The notes: generated by a model from the letters alone, not told the origin. A stretch of DNA of 64,000 nt from Pisciglobus halotolerans (GCF_900113675.1 NZ_FOQE01000008.1:1-64000); one strand, 5' to 3'. Positions 9,034 through 17,787 are shown, numbered from the stretch's first letter. Made by a program: numbers and translations.

Positions 9034-9043
9034 GATTATTCAT

Positions 9044-9769
9044 TTACTTTTCTAGTAATGATGCAGCAGCTTCATCTATGATAACAATAACATTATCATG
9101 ATTTCTCAAAGCTGTAACCGGACATTCTGTAGTTATTTCACCTTCTAAAAAGGCTTTTACCGCTTCAGCCTTATGCTCACCTGAAACTAAAAGAACCACT
9201 TTTTCAGCATCTAAAATTTCAGTAAAACCTAGTGTGATCATTTCAGTTGGTGCTTCTTCTCTAATAATCCCATATTCTTTCATCGTACTTTGAATTGTTG
9301 ATTCTTCATGTTTGGCTAGAAACATCGTCGAGTCAAATGGTGTACCTGGTTCATTAGCTCCAATGTGACCATTTGTTCCAAGTCCTAAAATTTGAATGTT
9401 TCTTTTATGTTTTGAAAGTAAATCTTTATATCTCTCGATTTCTTTCTCAAGATTGTCAGCTGCACTATCAATCAAATATGCATGTTTTGGTTCGTCTTGA
9501 ATCAAATTGAAAAGATTTTCGTACATGTAAGTTCGAACGGTATAAACAGCACCTTTAGGTCCTACATACTCATCCAAGTTAAAAAGAGTAGCTTTACGGA
9601 TATCCAGTCCATTGTTTATTCCTTCTACTAAGTGTTTAAATAATCCTCTTGGAGTTCCTCCTGTATTCAGAGAAAGCACTGGATCCTCATTTTTTTCAAT
9701 AACTTCTCTTACTAATTCATAAGCTTTCTGTGACATTTCATCATAATCTTTTACAAATATTGTTTGCAT
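9044..9769 (-). CDS. nagB: Glucosamine-6-phosphate deaminase
   Basis: Converts glucosamine-6-phosphate to fructose-6-phosphate and ammonia in amino sugar catabolism. The 241-residue protein has the NLDEYVG motif near residue 70 and GLGTNGHIGANEPGTPF near residue 130, with the catalytic His and Glu. The Asn where E. coli NagB has Asp is the usual residue in Firmicute enzymes such as B. subtilis NagB. The start follows AAAGGAG. An insertion sequence ends only 51 bases upstream of the start codon, so the native upstream control region is probably displaced. A weak TTGTTT-16-TAAAAT pair remains in the 51 bases. Confidence 0.93.
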   Translation of the reverse strand: MQTIFVKDYDEMSQKAYELVREVIEKNEDPVLSLNTGGTPRGLFKHLVEGINNGLDIRKATLFNLDEYVGPKGAVYTVRTYMYENLFNLIQDEPKHAYLIDSAADNLEKEIERYKDLLSKHKRNIQILGLGTNGHIGANEPGTPFDSTMFLAKHEESTIQSTMKEYGIIREEAPTEMITLGFTEILDAEKVVLLVSGEHKAEAVKAFLEGEITTECPVTALRNHDNVIVIIDEAAASLLEK

Positions 9770-9820
9770 TGTTGTTTCTCCTTTAAATATTTTATTTTTA
9801 TCAACTAACTAAACAATCAT

Positions 9821-11296
9821 CACCACTTTACAAGTTATTGAAGATATCGTTTTTTATTACACCATTGGTCAAAAGCTCTTAAGATAGCCCATGAATTAAT
9901 CTTGCTTTCGAGTGAAGACACGAAAGTATAGAAAAATACTTCTTCTTGGATCGCTGAACCCAGCAGTTGTTTCTTTACTTGTGTGCTTTTTTGCTTCAAA
10001 TGGACATACTGATCCTGTTGATATGGCAGCAGCTGCATACAACTATATACAATTGCCATAAAGTTGATATACCGTTCGATACCTACCTTGCTTCTGATTC
10101 GGTATTCGCCAAAAGACCAAAATGTTTTTTGTTCATAAAAGATCGTTTCAATCTGCCAACGAAAACCGTATAAAGTAAACGGCAGAAGGGCTTGATCGAC
10201 ATCCGCTTTTTCGATGATCTCTTCTTCCCATGATTCTTCCAAAGCTGCATTCGAGAAGATGTCCTCCGGCATAAGGGTACTGATGAACAAACGATAGGTA
10301 GATGGATTGTCTGTATTACCAGCAGAAACCATTGCATAGACAGGGTCTGGAAAGAGATTAGTCATGACCTTTCTCATTCCGATATAATAATCCCCTAACT
10401 GACGGATCAATTGAAAGTCCTCTTGTATCGCCAATGGCTGACCTTTTTTCGGTGGTCTTCCTCTTTTTCCGGTTGGCTCGGGTGGTAAATCATACAGACT
10501 TGTATCGACTCTTACATTCGCAATCAATTCTAATTGGGAATGAGCAGACACAGCTTTTCTTACGGCGCCTTTTGGATACCAGCTATCACAAAGCAGAATG
10601 ACTTGTTTTTCCGAAGGGAATGACGGAAGAGATTGCACGATCATTTCAGCAGCTATATCCAGTTTGTTTTCTTTTTTTGAGCGCAAACGATAGCGGATCG
10701 GGACACTTAGATAAGTCAGCTCACCTTCATTCAGTACCGGAACGCAAAGCACTAAACCAACAAAGCAGTGGCCTTTCAAGTAGTTGTTTCCGTTATGAGC
10801 AGCATGATCGAACATCACTTGGTATTCTTCAAAATGAGTGCCGAATTTAGGCTGTAACGTGTCATCGATCAGTAAAAAGTAAGGATATCCAGTCAATTCT
10901 GCCGGAACACAGGAAAGAGCGATCTGAATGGTCGTTCGACATAAAGCATCCAGTGAGATTTCTCCATAAGAAAGAAGATAGTAGTAGGCGTTTAGCTTGG
11001 TAGAGCTGACTTTTTGTAAAAACCAATGATACAAAAACCGAATCGACTGAATGCCTTGCATGGACAAAATAGCAAGGAAAAGAAGAAAAACTTTCTGTTC
11101 AGTTGGTCGGGTCATTCCAATAAAATAAGGTGAAAAATAGGACTTCAAACTATTTATTGTGTGGCTCTTTTGGTATAATGAGTTCATAACAAACAACTCC
11201 TTTTTTGTTGGTTTTTCCCTCAAATCAATCATACAAAAAAGTTAGAGTTGTTTGTATTTTTATGTCTTCAATGACTTAAAAAGTTGTAAAGTGGTG
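9821..11296 (-). mobile_element. Complete IS4-type insertion sequence
   Basis: The element is bounded by inverted repeats: CACCACTTTACAAGTT at 9821-9836 and its near-complement AAGTTGTAAAGTGGTG at 11281-11296 (15 of 16 match). It holds one transposase gene. I find no clear target duplication in the flanks, so the exact outer ends are uncertain by a few bases. It sits between nagB and the toxin gene and is transcribed towards nagB. Confidence 0.8.
9835..11187 (-). CDS. IS4-family DDE transposase
   Basis: An intact 450-residue transposase. The catalytic triad is visible as LLIDDTLQPKFG (first Asp), VILLCDSWYPKG (second Asp) and the IS4 YREK signature YGFRWQIETIFYEQK, in which Y, R, E and K have the exact 2-3-6 spacing. 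A KRGRPPKKG segment sits between the second Asp and the signature. I chose the ATG at 11187 because AAGGAG precedes it by nine bases. The longer frame starting at 11232 has no such site. The stop lies just inside the left terminal repeat. Confidence 0.88.
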   Translation of the reverse strand: MNSLYQKSHTINSLKSYFSPYFIGMTRPTEQKVFLLFLAILSMQGIQSIRFLYHWFLQKVSSTKLNAYYYLLSYGEISLDALCRTTIQIALSCVPAELTGYPYFLLIDDTLQPKFGTHFEEYQVMFDHAAHNGNNYLKGHCFVGLVLCVPVLNEGELTYLSVPIRYRLRSKKENKLDIAAEMIVQSLPSFPSEKQVILLCDSWYPKGAVRKAVSAHSQLELIANVRVDTSLYDLPPEPTGKRGRPPKKGQPLAIQEDFQLIRQLGDYYIGMRKVMTNLFPDPVYAMVSAGNTDNPSTYRLFISTLMPEDIFSNAALEESWEEEIIEKADVDQALLPFTLYGFRWQIETIFYEQKTFWSFGEYRIRSKVGIERYINFMAIVYSCMQLLPYQQDQYVHLKQKSTQVKKQLLGSAIQEEVFFYTFVSSLESKINSWAILRAFDQWCNKKRYLQ

Positions 11297-11370
11297 TTAA
11301 TTTTACAATTTGCGTTTAAATAAACTAAGTATACTGTATTAAATCTTACAATATTAAAAATTAAAAATAA

Positions 11371-11420
11371 CTTTCTTTTTTATAGATATATATGCTAAGT
11401 TATGTCTATAAAAAAGAAAG
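11371..11420 (+). promoter_or_regulatory. Perfect 16-bp inverted repeat over the toxin ribosome binding site
   Basis: CTTTCTTTTTTATAGA (11371-11386) and TCTATAAAAAAGAAAG (11405-11420) are exact complements with an 18-base loop. The right arm runs into the AGAAAGAGGTG ribosome binding region of the toxin gene. In RNA it would hide that site. As DNA it could be an operator. It lacks a following T run, so it is not a standard terminator. Confidence 0.6.
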
Positions 11421-11429
11421 AGGTGTTAT

Positions 11430-12209
11430 ATGAAAAAATTTACATATCGTATTTCCATAGTAACAATATTTACATTAATATTTGGTATTTTCGGATTCAC
11501 AACAAATTCTGTAGTCAGTGCTGATAATCTAGTTGATGAAAATGATAGCGCAATCAACGTTGAAGATGTACTCTCAATTGAAGAAACTGCGCTTATTGTA
11601 GATGATGTCGGTGATTCAATTTCAATTGAAGAATATGATCAATCTGTAGTTGTCACCATAGATGGTATTTTTGTACAAGGTGTATTTTACTCTCAAGATG
11701 AGTTTGAGGACTTATTAATTAATGCCACCTATAGTGAAACAGAATACCAGTTAAACCAATCAGCGCCTTCTAATGGCATTTCACTTATGGCTGCTAATCC
11801 TGCTGACCTTGCTGGATTAGCAGCTGGAACTTGGTGGATTCCTGGTATTGGAAAGGTAGTTGTTACGGTGGCTGGAGTTGTTGTCGTAGCAGGAGTAACA
11901 ATAAAAGGTGGCACTTGGGTTTACAACAAAGTGAAGGCATATTTTGCAGAAAAAAAATATGAAACAGCTAAAAAAAATGGATCAAAAGCAGCAAAACATT
12001 CAAACCAATCTACTTCTAAGGGTACTTCATTATCTACCAAGGGAACTCCATTATCCTCCAAAGATTTAAAAGACAGTAAAGGAACTAAACAAAGAAGGTA
12101 TTATGACAAAAATGGGAATGCAGATTTAGACATTGATTATAGACATGCTGGTAAGTATAAATTTCCTCATAGACATACATGGAATAACGGAAAAAGAAGT
12201 GGACATTAA
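11430..12209 (+). CDS. Secreted putative toxin (SAR2788-like)
   Basis: A 259-residue secreted protein. Residues 1-31 are a Sec signal peptide with a likely VSA|DN cleavage. Residues 32-110 are acidic. Residues 130-165 are a Gly- and Val-rich hydrophobic stretch that could insert in a membrane. A basic Ser/Thr/Lys linker follows (about 170-220), then a compact C-terminal domain at about 221-259 with YYDKNGNADLDIDY, a following His239, PHRH at 246-249 and Trp251. This end resembles the terminal domains of polymorphic toxins and of the SAR2788 putative toxin family. Base use is more AT-rich than the neighbours. A small gene follows after 12 bases, as expected for an immunity partner. Activity is not established. 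Confidence 0.65.
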   Translation: MKKFTYRISIVTIFTLIFGIFGFTTNSVVSADNLVDENDSAINVEDVLSIEETALIVDDVGDSISIEEYDQSVVVTIDGIFVQGVFYSQDEFEDLLINATYSETEYQLNQSAPSNGISLMAANPADLAGLAAGTWWIPGIGKVVVTVAGVVVVAGVTIKGGTWVYNKVKAYFAEKKYETAKKNGSKAAKHSNQSTSKGTSLSTKGTPLSSKDLKDSKGTKQRRYYDKNGNADLDIDYRHAGKYKFPHRHTWNNGKRSGH

Positions 12210-12221
12210 GGAGGTTACATT

Positions 12222-12506
12222 ATGGAAGATAACTTTACTGACATTCCTGCGGGTACACCGCTAGACTTCGATCAGCTCATTTTTTATTTAGAACAAGGAA
12301 GAGAAATCGAGTTTACTTATAAAGGCGTAGAATACTTTATTTCAAATTCTAAAAAGGAAGGACGTGCCCTATGGAGCGGGGACCAAAAATTAAGTGCTAA
12401 TTTTACTACATTTAATCTAGAAGTGTTAAAAAATATAAAACTGCAAGATAAGAGTCTAGATGATATTTTTAAAACACATAAAGGATTCGTACAAGCAGTT
12501 TTTTAA
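12222..12506 (+). CDS. Probable immunity protein of the adjacent toxin
   Basis: A 94-residue acidic cytoplasmic protein with no signal peptide. It follows the toxin gene after 12 bases and has its own AAGGAGG site. The start MEDNFTDIPAGTPLDFDQL and the following GREIEFTYKGVEYFISN pattern resemble small proteins encoded behind polymorphic toxins in Firmicutes. I recall this from general family appearance rather than a named domain. Function is inferred from position, size and lack of export signal. A strong terminator follows, so toxin and partner form a closed two-gene unit. Confidence 0.6.
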   Translation: MEDNFTDIPAGTPLDFDQLIFYLEQGREIEFTYKGVEYFISNSKKEGRALWSGDQKLSANFTTFNLEVLKNIKLQDKSLDDIFKTHKGFVQAVF

Positions 12507-12527
12507 AGCTAAAGACAAGTAAATTAT

Positions 12528-12566
12528 AAAAACACTTAGGAATTTAGTCATCCTAAGTGTTTTTTC
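12528..12566 (+). terminator. Terminator of the toxin/immunity unit
   Basis: Arms AACACTTAGGA and TCCTAAGTGTT with a 9-base loop are followed by a T run. Confidence 0.85.
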
Positions 12567-12575
12567 TTAAACAAA

Positions 12576-12615
12576 AGACAGAGCATTTAGATGAATTCAT
12601 CTAGACGCTCTGTCT
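12576..12615 (-). terminator. Terminator of hsp20
   Basis: A 40-base near-perfect palindrome centred on GAATTC. The two departures from symmetry are G-U pairs. On the minus strand it is followed by TTTTGTTT, 34 bases after the hsp20 stop. Confidence 0.75.
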
Positions 12616-12648
12616 AATACTTCAGCTTTATTTAACAACTTTGTTGCT

Positions 12649-13068
12649 TTATTGAATATCGATTCGTTTGGTTTTTGGTTCTTCGGTTTCTTTTTTCGGC
12701 AGGTCGACGGTCAGTACGCCGTTTTCGAATTTAGCAGTTATGTTTTCTTCGTCTATATCTCTAAGCAAGAATTGACGGCTATAAGAACGAGTTGAGCGTT
12801 CGCGGCGAATATAGTTGCCTTCTTCGTCTTTTTCATCTTTGCCTGTTTCTTGGTGAGCGCTGATCGATAGGACATTGTTTCTATAATCAAGTTGAATGTC
12901 TTCTTTTGTCAATCCAGGCAAGTCAGCTTCTAACGTATAGGCTTTGTCTTTTTCTTTAATATCCACACTGAAATCACCAGCATCTGTAAACAGTTGGTCA
13001 AAGGAGTCACCAAAAAAGTTGCGGTTCATATTCATAAAATCACGTCTTGATGGAAACAAATTATTCAT
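12649..13068 (-). CDS. Small heat shock protein, Hsp20/alpha-crystallin family
   Basis: An ATP-independent holdase chaperone of 139 residues. The alpha-crystallin domain covers about residues 33-125 and includes the YTLEADLPGL start and the GVLTVDLPK motif near its end. The C-terminal tail ends RIDIQ, where the I-x-I motif used in oligomer assembly is found. A GGGAAG site precedes the ATG. Its promoter carries a CIRCE element, so repression by HrcA is expected, with induction on heat stress. Confidence 0.93.
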   Translation of the reverse strand: MNNLFPSRRDFMNMNRNFFGDSFDQLFTDAGDFSVDIKEKDKAYTLEADLPGLTKEDIQLDYRNNVLSISAHQETGKDEKDEEGNYIRRERSTRSYSRQFLLRDIDEENITAKFENGVLTVDLPKKETEEPKTKRIDIQ

Positions 13069-13139
13069 TGTTCTTCCCTCTTTCTTTGATTTTTATTTTG
13101 TTGTTCCTTTGCACAAGGTGTTTTCCTTGCTACAACTCT

Positions 13140-13179
13140 ATTCTACCGCTTTTTAGCAATCGAGTCAAGAGAGTGCTAA
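13140..13179 (-). promoter_or_regulatory. hsp20 promoter with CIRCE element
   Basis: TTAGCAATC-N9-GAGTGCTAA at 13153-13179 matches the HrcA-binding CIRCE consensus with one mismatch. On the minus strand the -35 box TTGACT (13163-13168) lies inside the CIRCE spacer. The -10 box TAGAAT (13140-13145) is exactly 17 bases further. HrcA binding would directly block polymerase. Confidence 0.9.
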
Positions 13180-13189
13180 ATTCTTATTC

Positions 13190-13903
13190 TTACTTCTCTG
13201 CTTCATCGATTTCTTCTTGTAAGTTAGCATAGTCGATATCATTTCCCATAAAAGTTGCATTAGACACTGGGAAATGCTGTTCAACAGTCTCGATCATTTG
13301 TAAGGAAACTTGCCCTTCATCCAAAGTAAAGTCGAGCAAATGGCCGCCGAATTGCTGATCATCACTTAAAAAATGGAGATGGAAACCAGCTGCTGCTACA
13401 CCTTGGAATAATTCAGGTGTATAGAAACCGATGATCGTACCTTTGATTTTTTCAGCTTCAAATTCAGGCTGCGTTCTAGCTGCTTCTACCAAGCGCGGGT
13501 ACGGTTTTTCCTGTTTTTCAACAGCTCGTACGCGGACATAACTAAATGTTCCCGTTACTTTAACTGTTTGGAAAACGTTCGTACTGCTCATATTTTCTTG
13601 AATCTGCTGTTTAACAGCGTCAGCGGCTGTTTTTTCCTTGATGGTCAGTTGGAACGCTGGTTCGAATGAGGCCACTGCCGCATAAGGGACTTTCTCTTCC
13701 CCTTTCAATGCTGTGATCGTGCCATCACCTTTTGCTTGAAAGGCCGCTCCGTCTAACACGATCAGTTCGCCGTCTAAACTATCAACAGTTCCGATGCCCT
13801 GATCACCTTTTTTTAAAAGCTCATGAATCGAAAGCGTGCCTTCGAATAAGCCTGCCATCAATCCGCCTAATGTGCCATGTTGATACAATTTTCCTGCTGC
13901 CAA
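13190..13903 (-). CDS. budA: Alpha-acetolactate decarboxylase
   Basis: Converts alpha-acetolactate to acetoin in the cytoplasm, which keeps pyruvate overflow pH-neutral. The 237-residue protein has the zinc ligands in GFHLHFLSDDQQFGGHLLDF (His175, His177, His188), as in the Bacillus and lactococcal enzymes. The start is TTG with AAAGGAAG six bases before it. It lies 17 bases after alsS in the same direction, so the two form an operon. Its stop is next to the hsp20 promoter and I see no terminator between them, so some readthrough into hsp20 is possible. Confidence 0.93.
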   Translation of the reverse strand: MAAGKLYQHGTLGGLMAGLFEGTLSIHELLKKGDQGIGTVDSLDGELIVLDGAAFQAKGDGTITALKGEEKVPYAAVASFEPAFQLTIKEKTAADAVKQQIQENMSSTNVFQTVKVTGTFSYVRVRAVEKQEKPYPRLVEAARTQPEFEAEKIKGTIIGFYTPELFQGVAAAGFHLHFLSDDQQFGGHLLDFTLDEGQVSLQMIETVEQHFPVSNATFMGNDIDYANLQEEIDEAEK

Positions 13904-13920
13904 TACGATCTTCCTTTCTT

Positions 13921-15585
13921 TTAATAGAATTGATCCGGCAAAATCGTTTTGCCCAATTCGTGGTTGTCCGAGTAATCAACTGGGATATCGACGACTACTG
14001 GTCCTTCTGCAGCAAATGCTTCTTTCAAAACGGAAGCCAGTTGATCGGCTGTTTCAACGCGCAAGCCTTTCGCACCAAACGCTTCTGCGTATTGGACAAA
14101 ATCAACCGCTCCAAAGTCAACACCAGCAGAACGCTCATATTTCATCTCTTCTTGGAATTCAACCATGTTATACGCTCCATCATTCCAAATAATGTGAACG
14201 ATACTCAAGCCCAAACGTACGGCTGTTTCTAATTCTTGTCCTGAGAATAAAAAGCCGCCATCCCCGGATACGGAAACGATTTGGGTATTCGGTCGCACAA
14301 GAGCAGCTGAGATCGCCCACGGCAGTGCTACACCTAAAGTTTGCATACCATTACTAAACAATAGATGACGCGGTTCGTAGCTTCTAAAATGACGAGCCAT
14401 CCAAATGTAATGACTGCCGACGTCTACAGTCACGGTCATTTCATCTGTTACTTGCCGCTGCAATTCTTCAATGATGGCTAACGGGTGAACATGGTGCGGT
14501 TGATCTGCTTCAGGCGGCACGTCTCGGTGTCTTAGTTTGTCTTGCATCGTTTGCAAGTAATCTTCAGCACCTTTTGATAGTTGATAATCTTCTAGATGCG
14601 GCAGCAGTTCCATCAAAGTTTCAGCCATGTCGCCGGTCAACTCTGTTTGCGGCTGGAAGTAGGTGTCGATTTCTGCCAATGTATCATCGATCACAATGAT
14701 CCTAGCATCTTTTTCTGCATTCCAGTTGCGTGCTTCATACTCAATAGGGTCATAGCCGACTGCGATCACTAAGTCACTGCGTTTCAGCAACATGTCGCCT
14801 GGCTGGTTGCGGAACAAACCAACACGGCCAAAGAAGTTGTCTTCTAATTCGCGTGAGATGATGCCAGCGCCTTGGAAGGTTTCAACAACTGGCAAATCAG
14901 CATGCGCAACTAGTTCGCGAACAGCTGCCGTCACTTCTGGTGATGAGGCACGCATGCCCAGCAGTAGAACAGGTAAGCGAGCGTCTTTGATCTTTTGCGC
15001 CAGTTTTTCGATTTCTTTAGCATTTGCCGGTCCAAGTTTAGGGGCGGACAGCGGTGCTAAAGCTGGTAAAGTTACTTCTGCATCTGTAACATCTTGCGGG
15101 ATACTGATAAAACTAGCACCCTGCTTTGGACTTTTGGCTGCTCGGTAAGCATTGGCAATGACTTCCGAAAGATTTTCTGGCTCTTCGACTTCCGCACTGA
15201 ACTTAGTGATCGGTTCGAATAAAGCAGCATTTTTCATACTTTGGTGTGTCAGTTTTGTTAAATCAGAACGTTTGACTTGTCCGGCAATCGCCAAAACCGG
15301 ATCTCCTTCAGCGGTAGCAGTGACAAGTCCTGTCGCTAAATTACTGGCACCTGGTCCGCTTGTGGCCAATACTACGCCAGGTTCACCAGTTAAACGTCCG
15401 ATACCGGCTGCCATAAATGCCGCATTTTGTTCATGTCTGGTTACGATGAGTTTAGGGCCTTTGTCTTCAAGTGTGTCAAACACACGATCGATTTTTGCGC
15501 CTGGTATCCCAAAGGCATATTCAACGCCTAAGTTCGTCAAGCTATCGACGATCACATCAGCACCGTGTCTTGTTTGTTTATCCAT
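13921..15585 (-). CDS. alsS: Catabolic acetolactate synthase
   Basis: Condenses two pyruvates to alpha-acetolactate using thiamine diphosphate. The 554-residue protein has the N-terminal pyrimidine-binding domain with Glu52 in [13 protein letters not shown], a central domain, and the diphosphate-binding motif beginning GDGGFLFS near residue 435. No regulatory small subunit is present, and pairing with the decarboxylase indicates the acetoin pathway rather than branched-chain amino acid synthesis. GGGAG precedes the ATG. No alsR-type regulator is nearby. A -10-like TAAAAT lies upstream but the -35 is poor. Confidence 0.93.
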   Translation of the reverse strand: MDKQTRHGADVIVDSLTNLGVEYAFGIPGAKIDRVFDTLEDKGPKLIVTRHEQNAAFMAAGIGRLTGEPGVVLATSGPGASNLATGLVTATAEGDPVLAIAGQVKRSDLTKLTHQSMKNAALFEPITKFSAEVEEPENLSEVIANAYRAAKSPKQGASFISIPQDVTDAEVTLPALAPLSAPKLGPANAKEIEKLAQKIKDARLPVLLLGMRASSPEVTAAVRELVAHADLPVVETFQGAGIISRELEDNFFGRVGLFRNQPGDMLLKRSDLVIAVGYDPIEYEARNWNAEKDARIIVIDDTLAEIDTYFQPQTELTGDMAETLMELLPHLEDYQLSKGAEDYLQTMQDKLRHRDVPPEADQPHHVHPLAIIEELQRQVTDEMTVTVDVGSHYIWMARHFRSYEPRHLLFSNGMQTLGVALPWAISAALVRPNTQIVSVSGDGGFLFSGQELETAVRLGLSIVHIIWNDGAYNMVEFQEEMKYERSAGVDFGAVDFVQYAEAFGAKGLRVETADQLASVLKEAFAAEGPVVVDIPVDYSDNHELGKTILPDQFY

Positions 15586-15680
15586 TTTTTTGTATTGCTC
15601 CCTTCTTTTTGCATCCTGCTGATCTCATTTTAGCACGCTGCAGTAAAAAAAACTTGTTGGGCGCATATAGAACGCTTTCT

Positions 15681-16316
15681 CTAGACGATCTTTGTCCCAT
15701 GCGCTTCTTGAACATCCAGTTCTCTTTCAATTAAAGGCAAGTTTTCTTTTGTAATGCCGCCGCCTGGCATGATCGTGATGTTTTCTCCTGCCATTTCGAT
15801 CAGCTCTTTCAATGTCTCCAACTGCTGTTCAATTGGCTGAGTCAAAGGACCGCCATGCGTTAAGATACGGTCAAAGCCATTCGCAGACAACCATTCGATG
15901 CTCTCTTTTTGTTTTTCTTTTGGAATATCATCAAAAGCCATATGGAAAGTCAATGACAGACCGACTTCAGCTGTTATAGATTTAACGACAGACAAAAAGG
16001 CCGTGTCTAGTTCTCTTTCGTTTGTCAATGCACCGATAACGATTCCTGAAACATCCGTATCAATGGCGGTCTGAATATCCGCTAGCATTATCTCTTTTTC
16101 TATTGCTGTATACACAAAGTCTCCTCCGCGCGGTCGGATGATGGCCATGACAGATACATCTTCCTGTCTGCAAAATTCAATTGTTTTTTCGAGCACACCT
16201 TTACTGACAGTCGTTCCGCCAACCGCTAAGTTATCGCACAATTCGATGCGGTCTGCTCCTCTGCGAATCACTTTTGGTACATGTGTGAAATTTTCTACAC
16301 AAACTTCTTTGATCAT
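15681..16316 (-). CDS. cutC: CutC-family protein
   Basis: A 211-residue TIM-barrel protein of the CutC family. The motifs MIKEVCVENF at the start, GADRIELCDNLAVGG near residue 20, IRPRGGDFVY near 62 and LTHGG plus IMPGGGI in the second half are the family landmarks. The family was linked to copper homeostasis, including in enterococci, but its biochemical activity is unclear. It is slightly shorter than the E. coli protein. AGAGGA precedes the ATG. It is a single gene with its own upstream gap. Confidence 0.88.
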   Translation of the reverse strand: MIKEVCVENFTHVPKVIRRGADRIELCDNLAVGGTTVSKGVLEKTIEFCRQEDVSVMAIIRPRGGDFVYTAIEKEIMLADIQTAIDTDVSGIVIGALTNERELDTAFLSVVKSITAEVGLSLTFHMAFDDIPKEKQKESIEWLSANGFDRILTHGGPLTQPIEQQLETLKELIEMAGENITIMPGGGITKENLPLIERELDVQEAHGTKIV

Positions 16317-16378
16317 TTTCCATTCCTCTTTTCTCTTATTTCGCTCATTCGTATGGTTGGTTCAAAGTATGCATCTGT

Positions 16379-16801
16379 TTATTCTATATCGATTTCCATC
16401 TTTTTATGGTAATAACGTCTATCCTCTTCATTGATTTCTCTTATTACTCTGCAGGGGTTTCCAACAGCGATCACATTGTCCGGAAGATCTTTTGTGACGA
16501 CACTGCCGGCACCAATAACGGTGTTCTCTCCTATTTTGACGCCAGGAAGCAGAACGGCATGGGCTCCGATCCAGACATTATTTCCTATATGGACGGGCAC
16601 ATTATATTGCGCCTGTTTGCTTCTTAACTCTGGATGAATGGGATGCGTGCCTGCAGAAACAGTAATATTTGGGCCAAACATCACGTGATCACCTACAATA
16701 ATATCACAGTCATCTACGAGCGTTAAATTGAAGTTTGCGTATACTCCTTTGCTAAAATGAACGTGCTTCCCACCCCAATTAGCATGCAGCGGCGGTTCTG
16801 T
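16379..16801 (-). pseudogene. Maltose/galactoside O-acetyltransferase, 5' end lost
   Basis: The left-handed beta-helix acetyltransferase (Maa/LacA/NodL type) is recognisable from base 16801 inward. NWGGKHVHFSKGVYANFNLT and VDDCDIIVGDHVMFGPN are followed by the hexapeptide repeats and the usual VGNPCRVIREI end. An in-frame TAG at 16802-16804 and the absence of the N-terminal 50 or so residues show truncation. Translation from the internal ATG at 16684 would give only 101 residues without the first part of the active site. The break point coincides with the start of the PucR remnant on the other strand. Confidence 0.85.
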
Positions 16802-16812
16802 CTAGTATTTAG

Positions 16813-17598
16813 ACTACATCTACTTCTACTCTTCTGACCGATGCAATTCCTAATTTGAATGCGATTCCTTACCAATTGATCATTCACGAACAGAAACAGT
16901 TGACGGCTGATGAAGATTATATGGCCATCGAAAATGCCATCAGCTTTTTGCAAATGGAGCTGTTGAAGCGTTATGCGTTGACGCAAAACGACCTTACTTA
17001 TCGCAATGAGATTCTCTCTGATTTGCTGAACGATCGCACTGAAAATCGGGAAGAACTTTTGCAGAAAGCCGCGATTTTAAAGTTAAAGCCAACAGCGGCT
17101 TACCAAGTCGTCTCCTTTACTTTCAAAGACATTGCAGCTGAGTTGACGACGGCTCAAAAGAGATTGTTCCAGTTCCGCACCTGCTTTCTCGAGCAGTTAT
17201 CTAGGAAACAACTGCATTTTACTTATTTGGCACGGAAAGATAAAATCATTTTGACCGTTGAACAAACAAAAGAAGAAGTAAATTAAAAAAATGATTTAGA
17301 AAAAGCATTGCTGCTCAGCAAAAAAGTAACAAAGATGGAAGACTTGAAGATCAATGGCAGCATCAGTATGCCGGGAACCTTATTCGACTTGCCAAAACTT
17401 TACAATCAAGCACGAGAGATCCAAAGAGCCATTGAATTGTTCGGAAAATCCAATCAGTTCTATACCTATGCAGATATTGGCATTTTCCAGCTGTTTTTAA
17501 AATCGTCGGATCCGCAGCAACTGCAGCATTTTATCCCTGAAGAACTGCTGCAATATAATATTGGTCTGCGTTTGCTAAAGATCTTGCCTTCTACATAA
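16813..17598 (+). pseudogene. PucR/CdaR-type regulator remnant
   Basis: The frame is open from 16813, interrupted by TAA at 17284-17286, and continues in the same frame to 17598. It corresponds to the middle of a PucR-family regulator: the end of the sensor region and the GGDEF-like middle domain, with the typical YRNEILSDLLND and PTAAYQVVSFTF segments. The N-terminal sensor domain and the C-terminal helix-turn-helix that PucR proteins need for DNA binding are both missing. It therefore has three lesions (5' loss, internal stop, 3' loss) and is a decayed gene. Confidence 0.8.
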
Positions 17599-17618
17599 AA
17601 TAACCGAAAGCTCGAATC

Positions 17619-17671
17619 AAAAAAGCTGCTGCAACAAGACTTTGACGGTCTACTGTTGGAGCAGCTTTTTT
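17619..17671. terminator. Terminator after the PucR remnant
   Basis: Arms AAAAAAGCTGCTGCAACA and TGTTGGAGCAGCTTTTTT are followed or preceded by T or A runs on both strands. It outlived the gene it served. Confidence 0.75.
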
Positions 17672-17787
17672 GCATCATGCTAACTGTGGTGCATTTAATC
17701 CCATTTTATTACAAAGCACCTGATTGCAGTCCATTTGGGGCAAACACACTTAAAAAGAAATTTTTTTATCCGTATTCAAAAATAATA

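Noticed and set aside
9044-9769. NagB with a catalytic Asp replaced by Asn
   Set aside because: The GxNGHIGxNEPG form is the usual one in Firmicute NagB enzymes, including B. subtilis, so it is not a defect.
9811-11306. Target site duplication of the IS4-type element
   Set aside because: The ten bases outside each terminal repeat do not match, so no duplication is claimed.
15152-15622. 156-codon plus-strand frame opposite alsS
   Set aside because: It is a shadow frame of alsS with no binding site or family resemblance.
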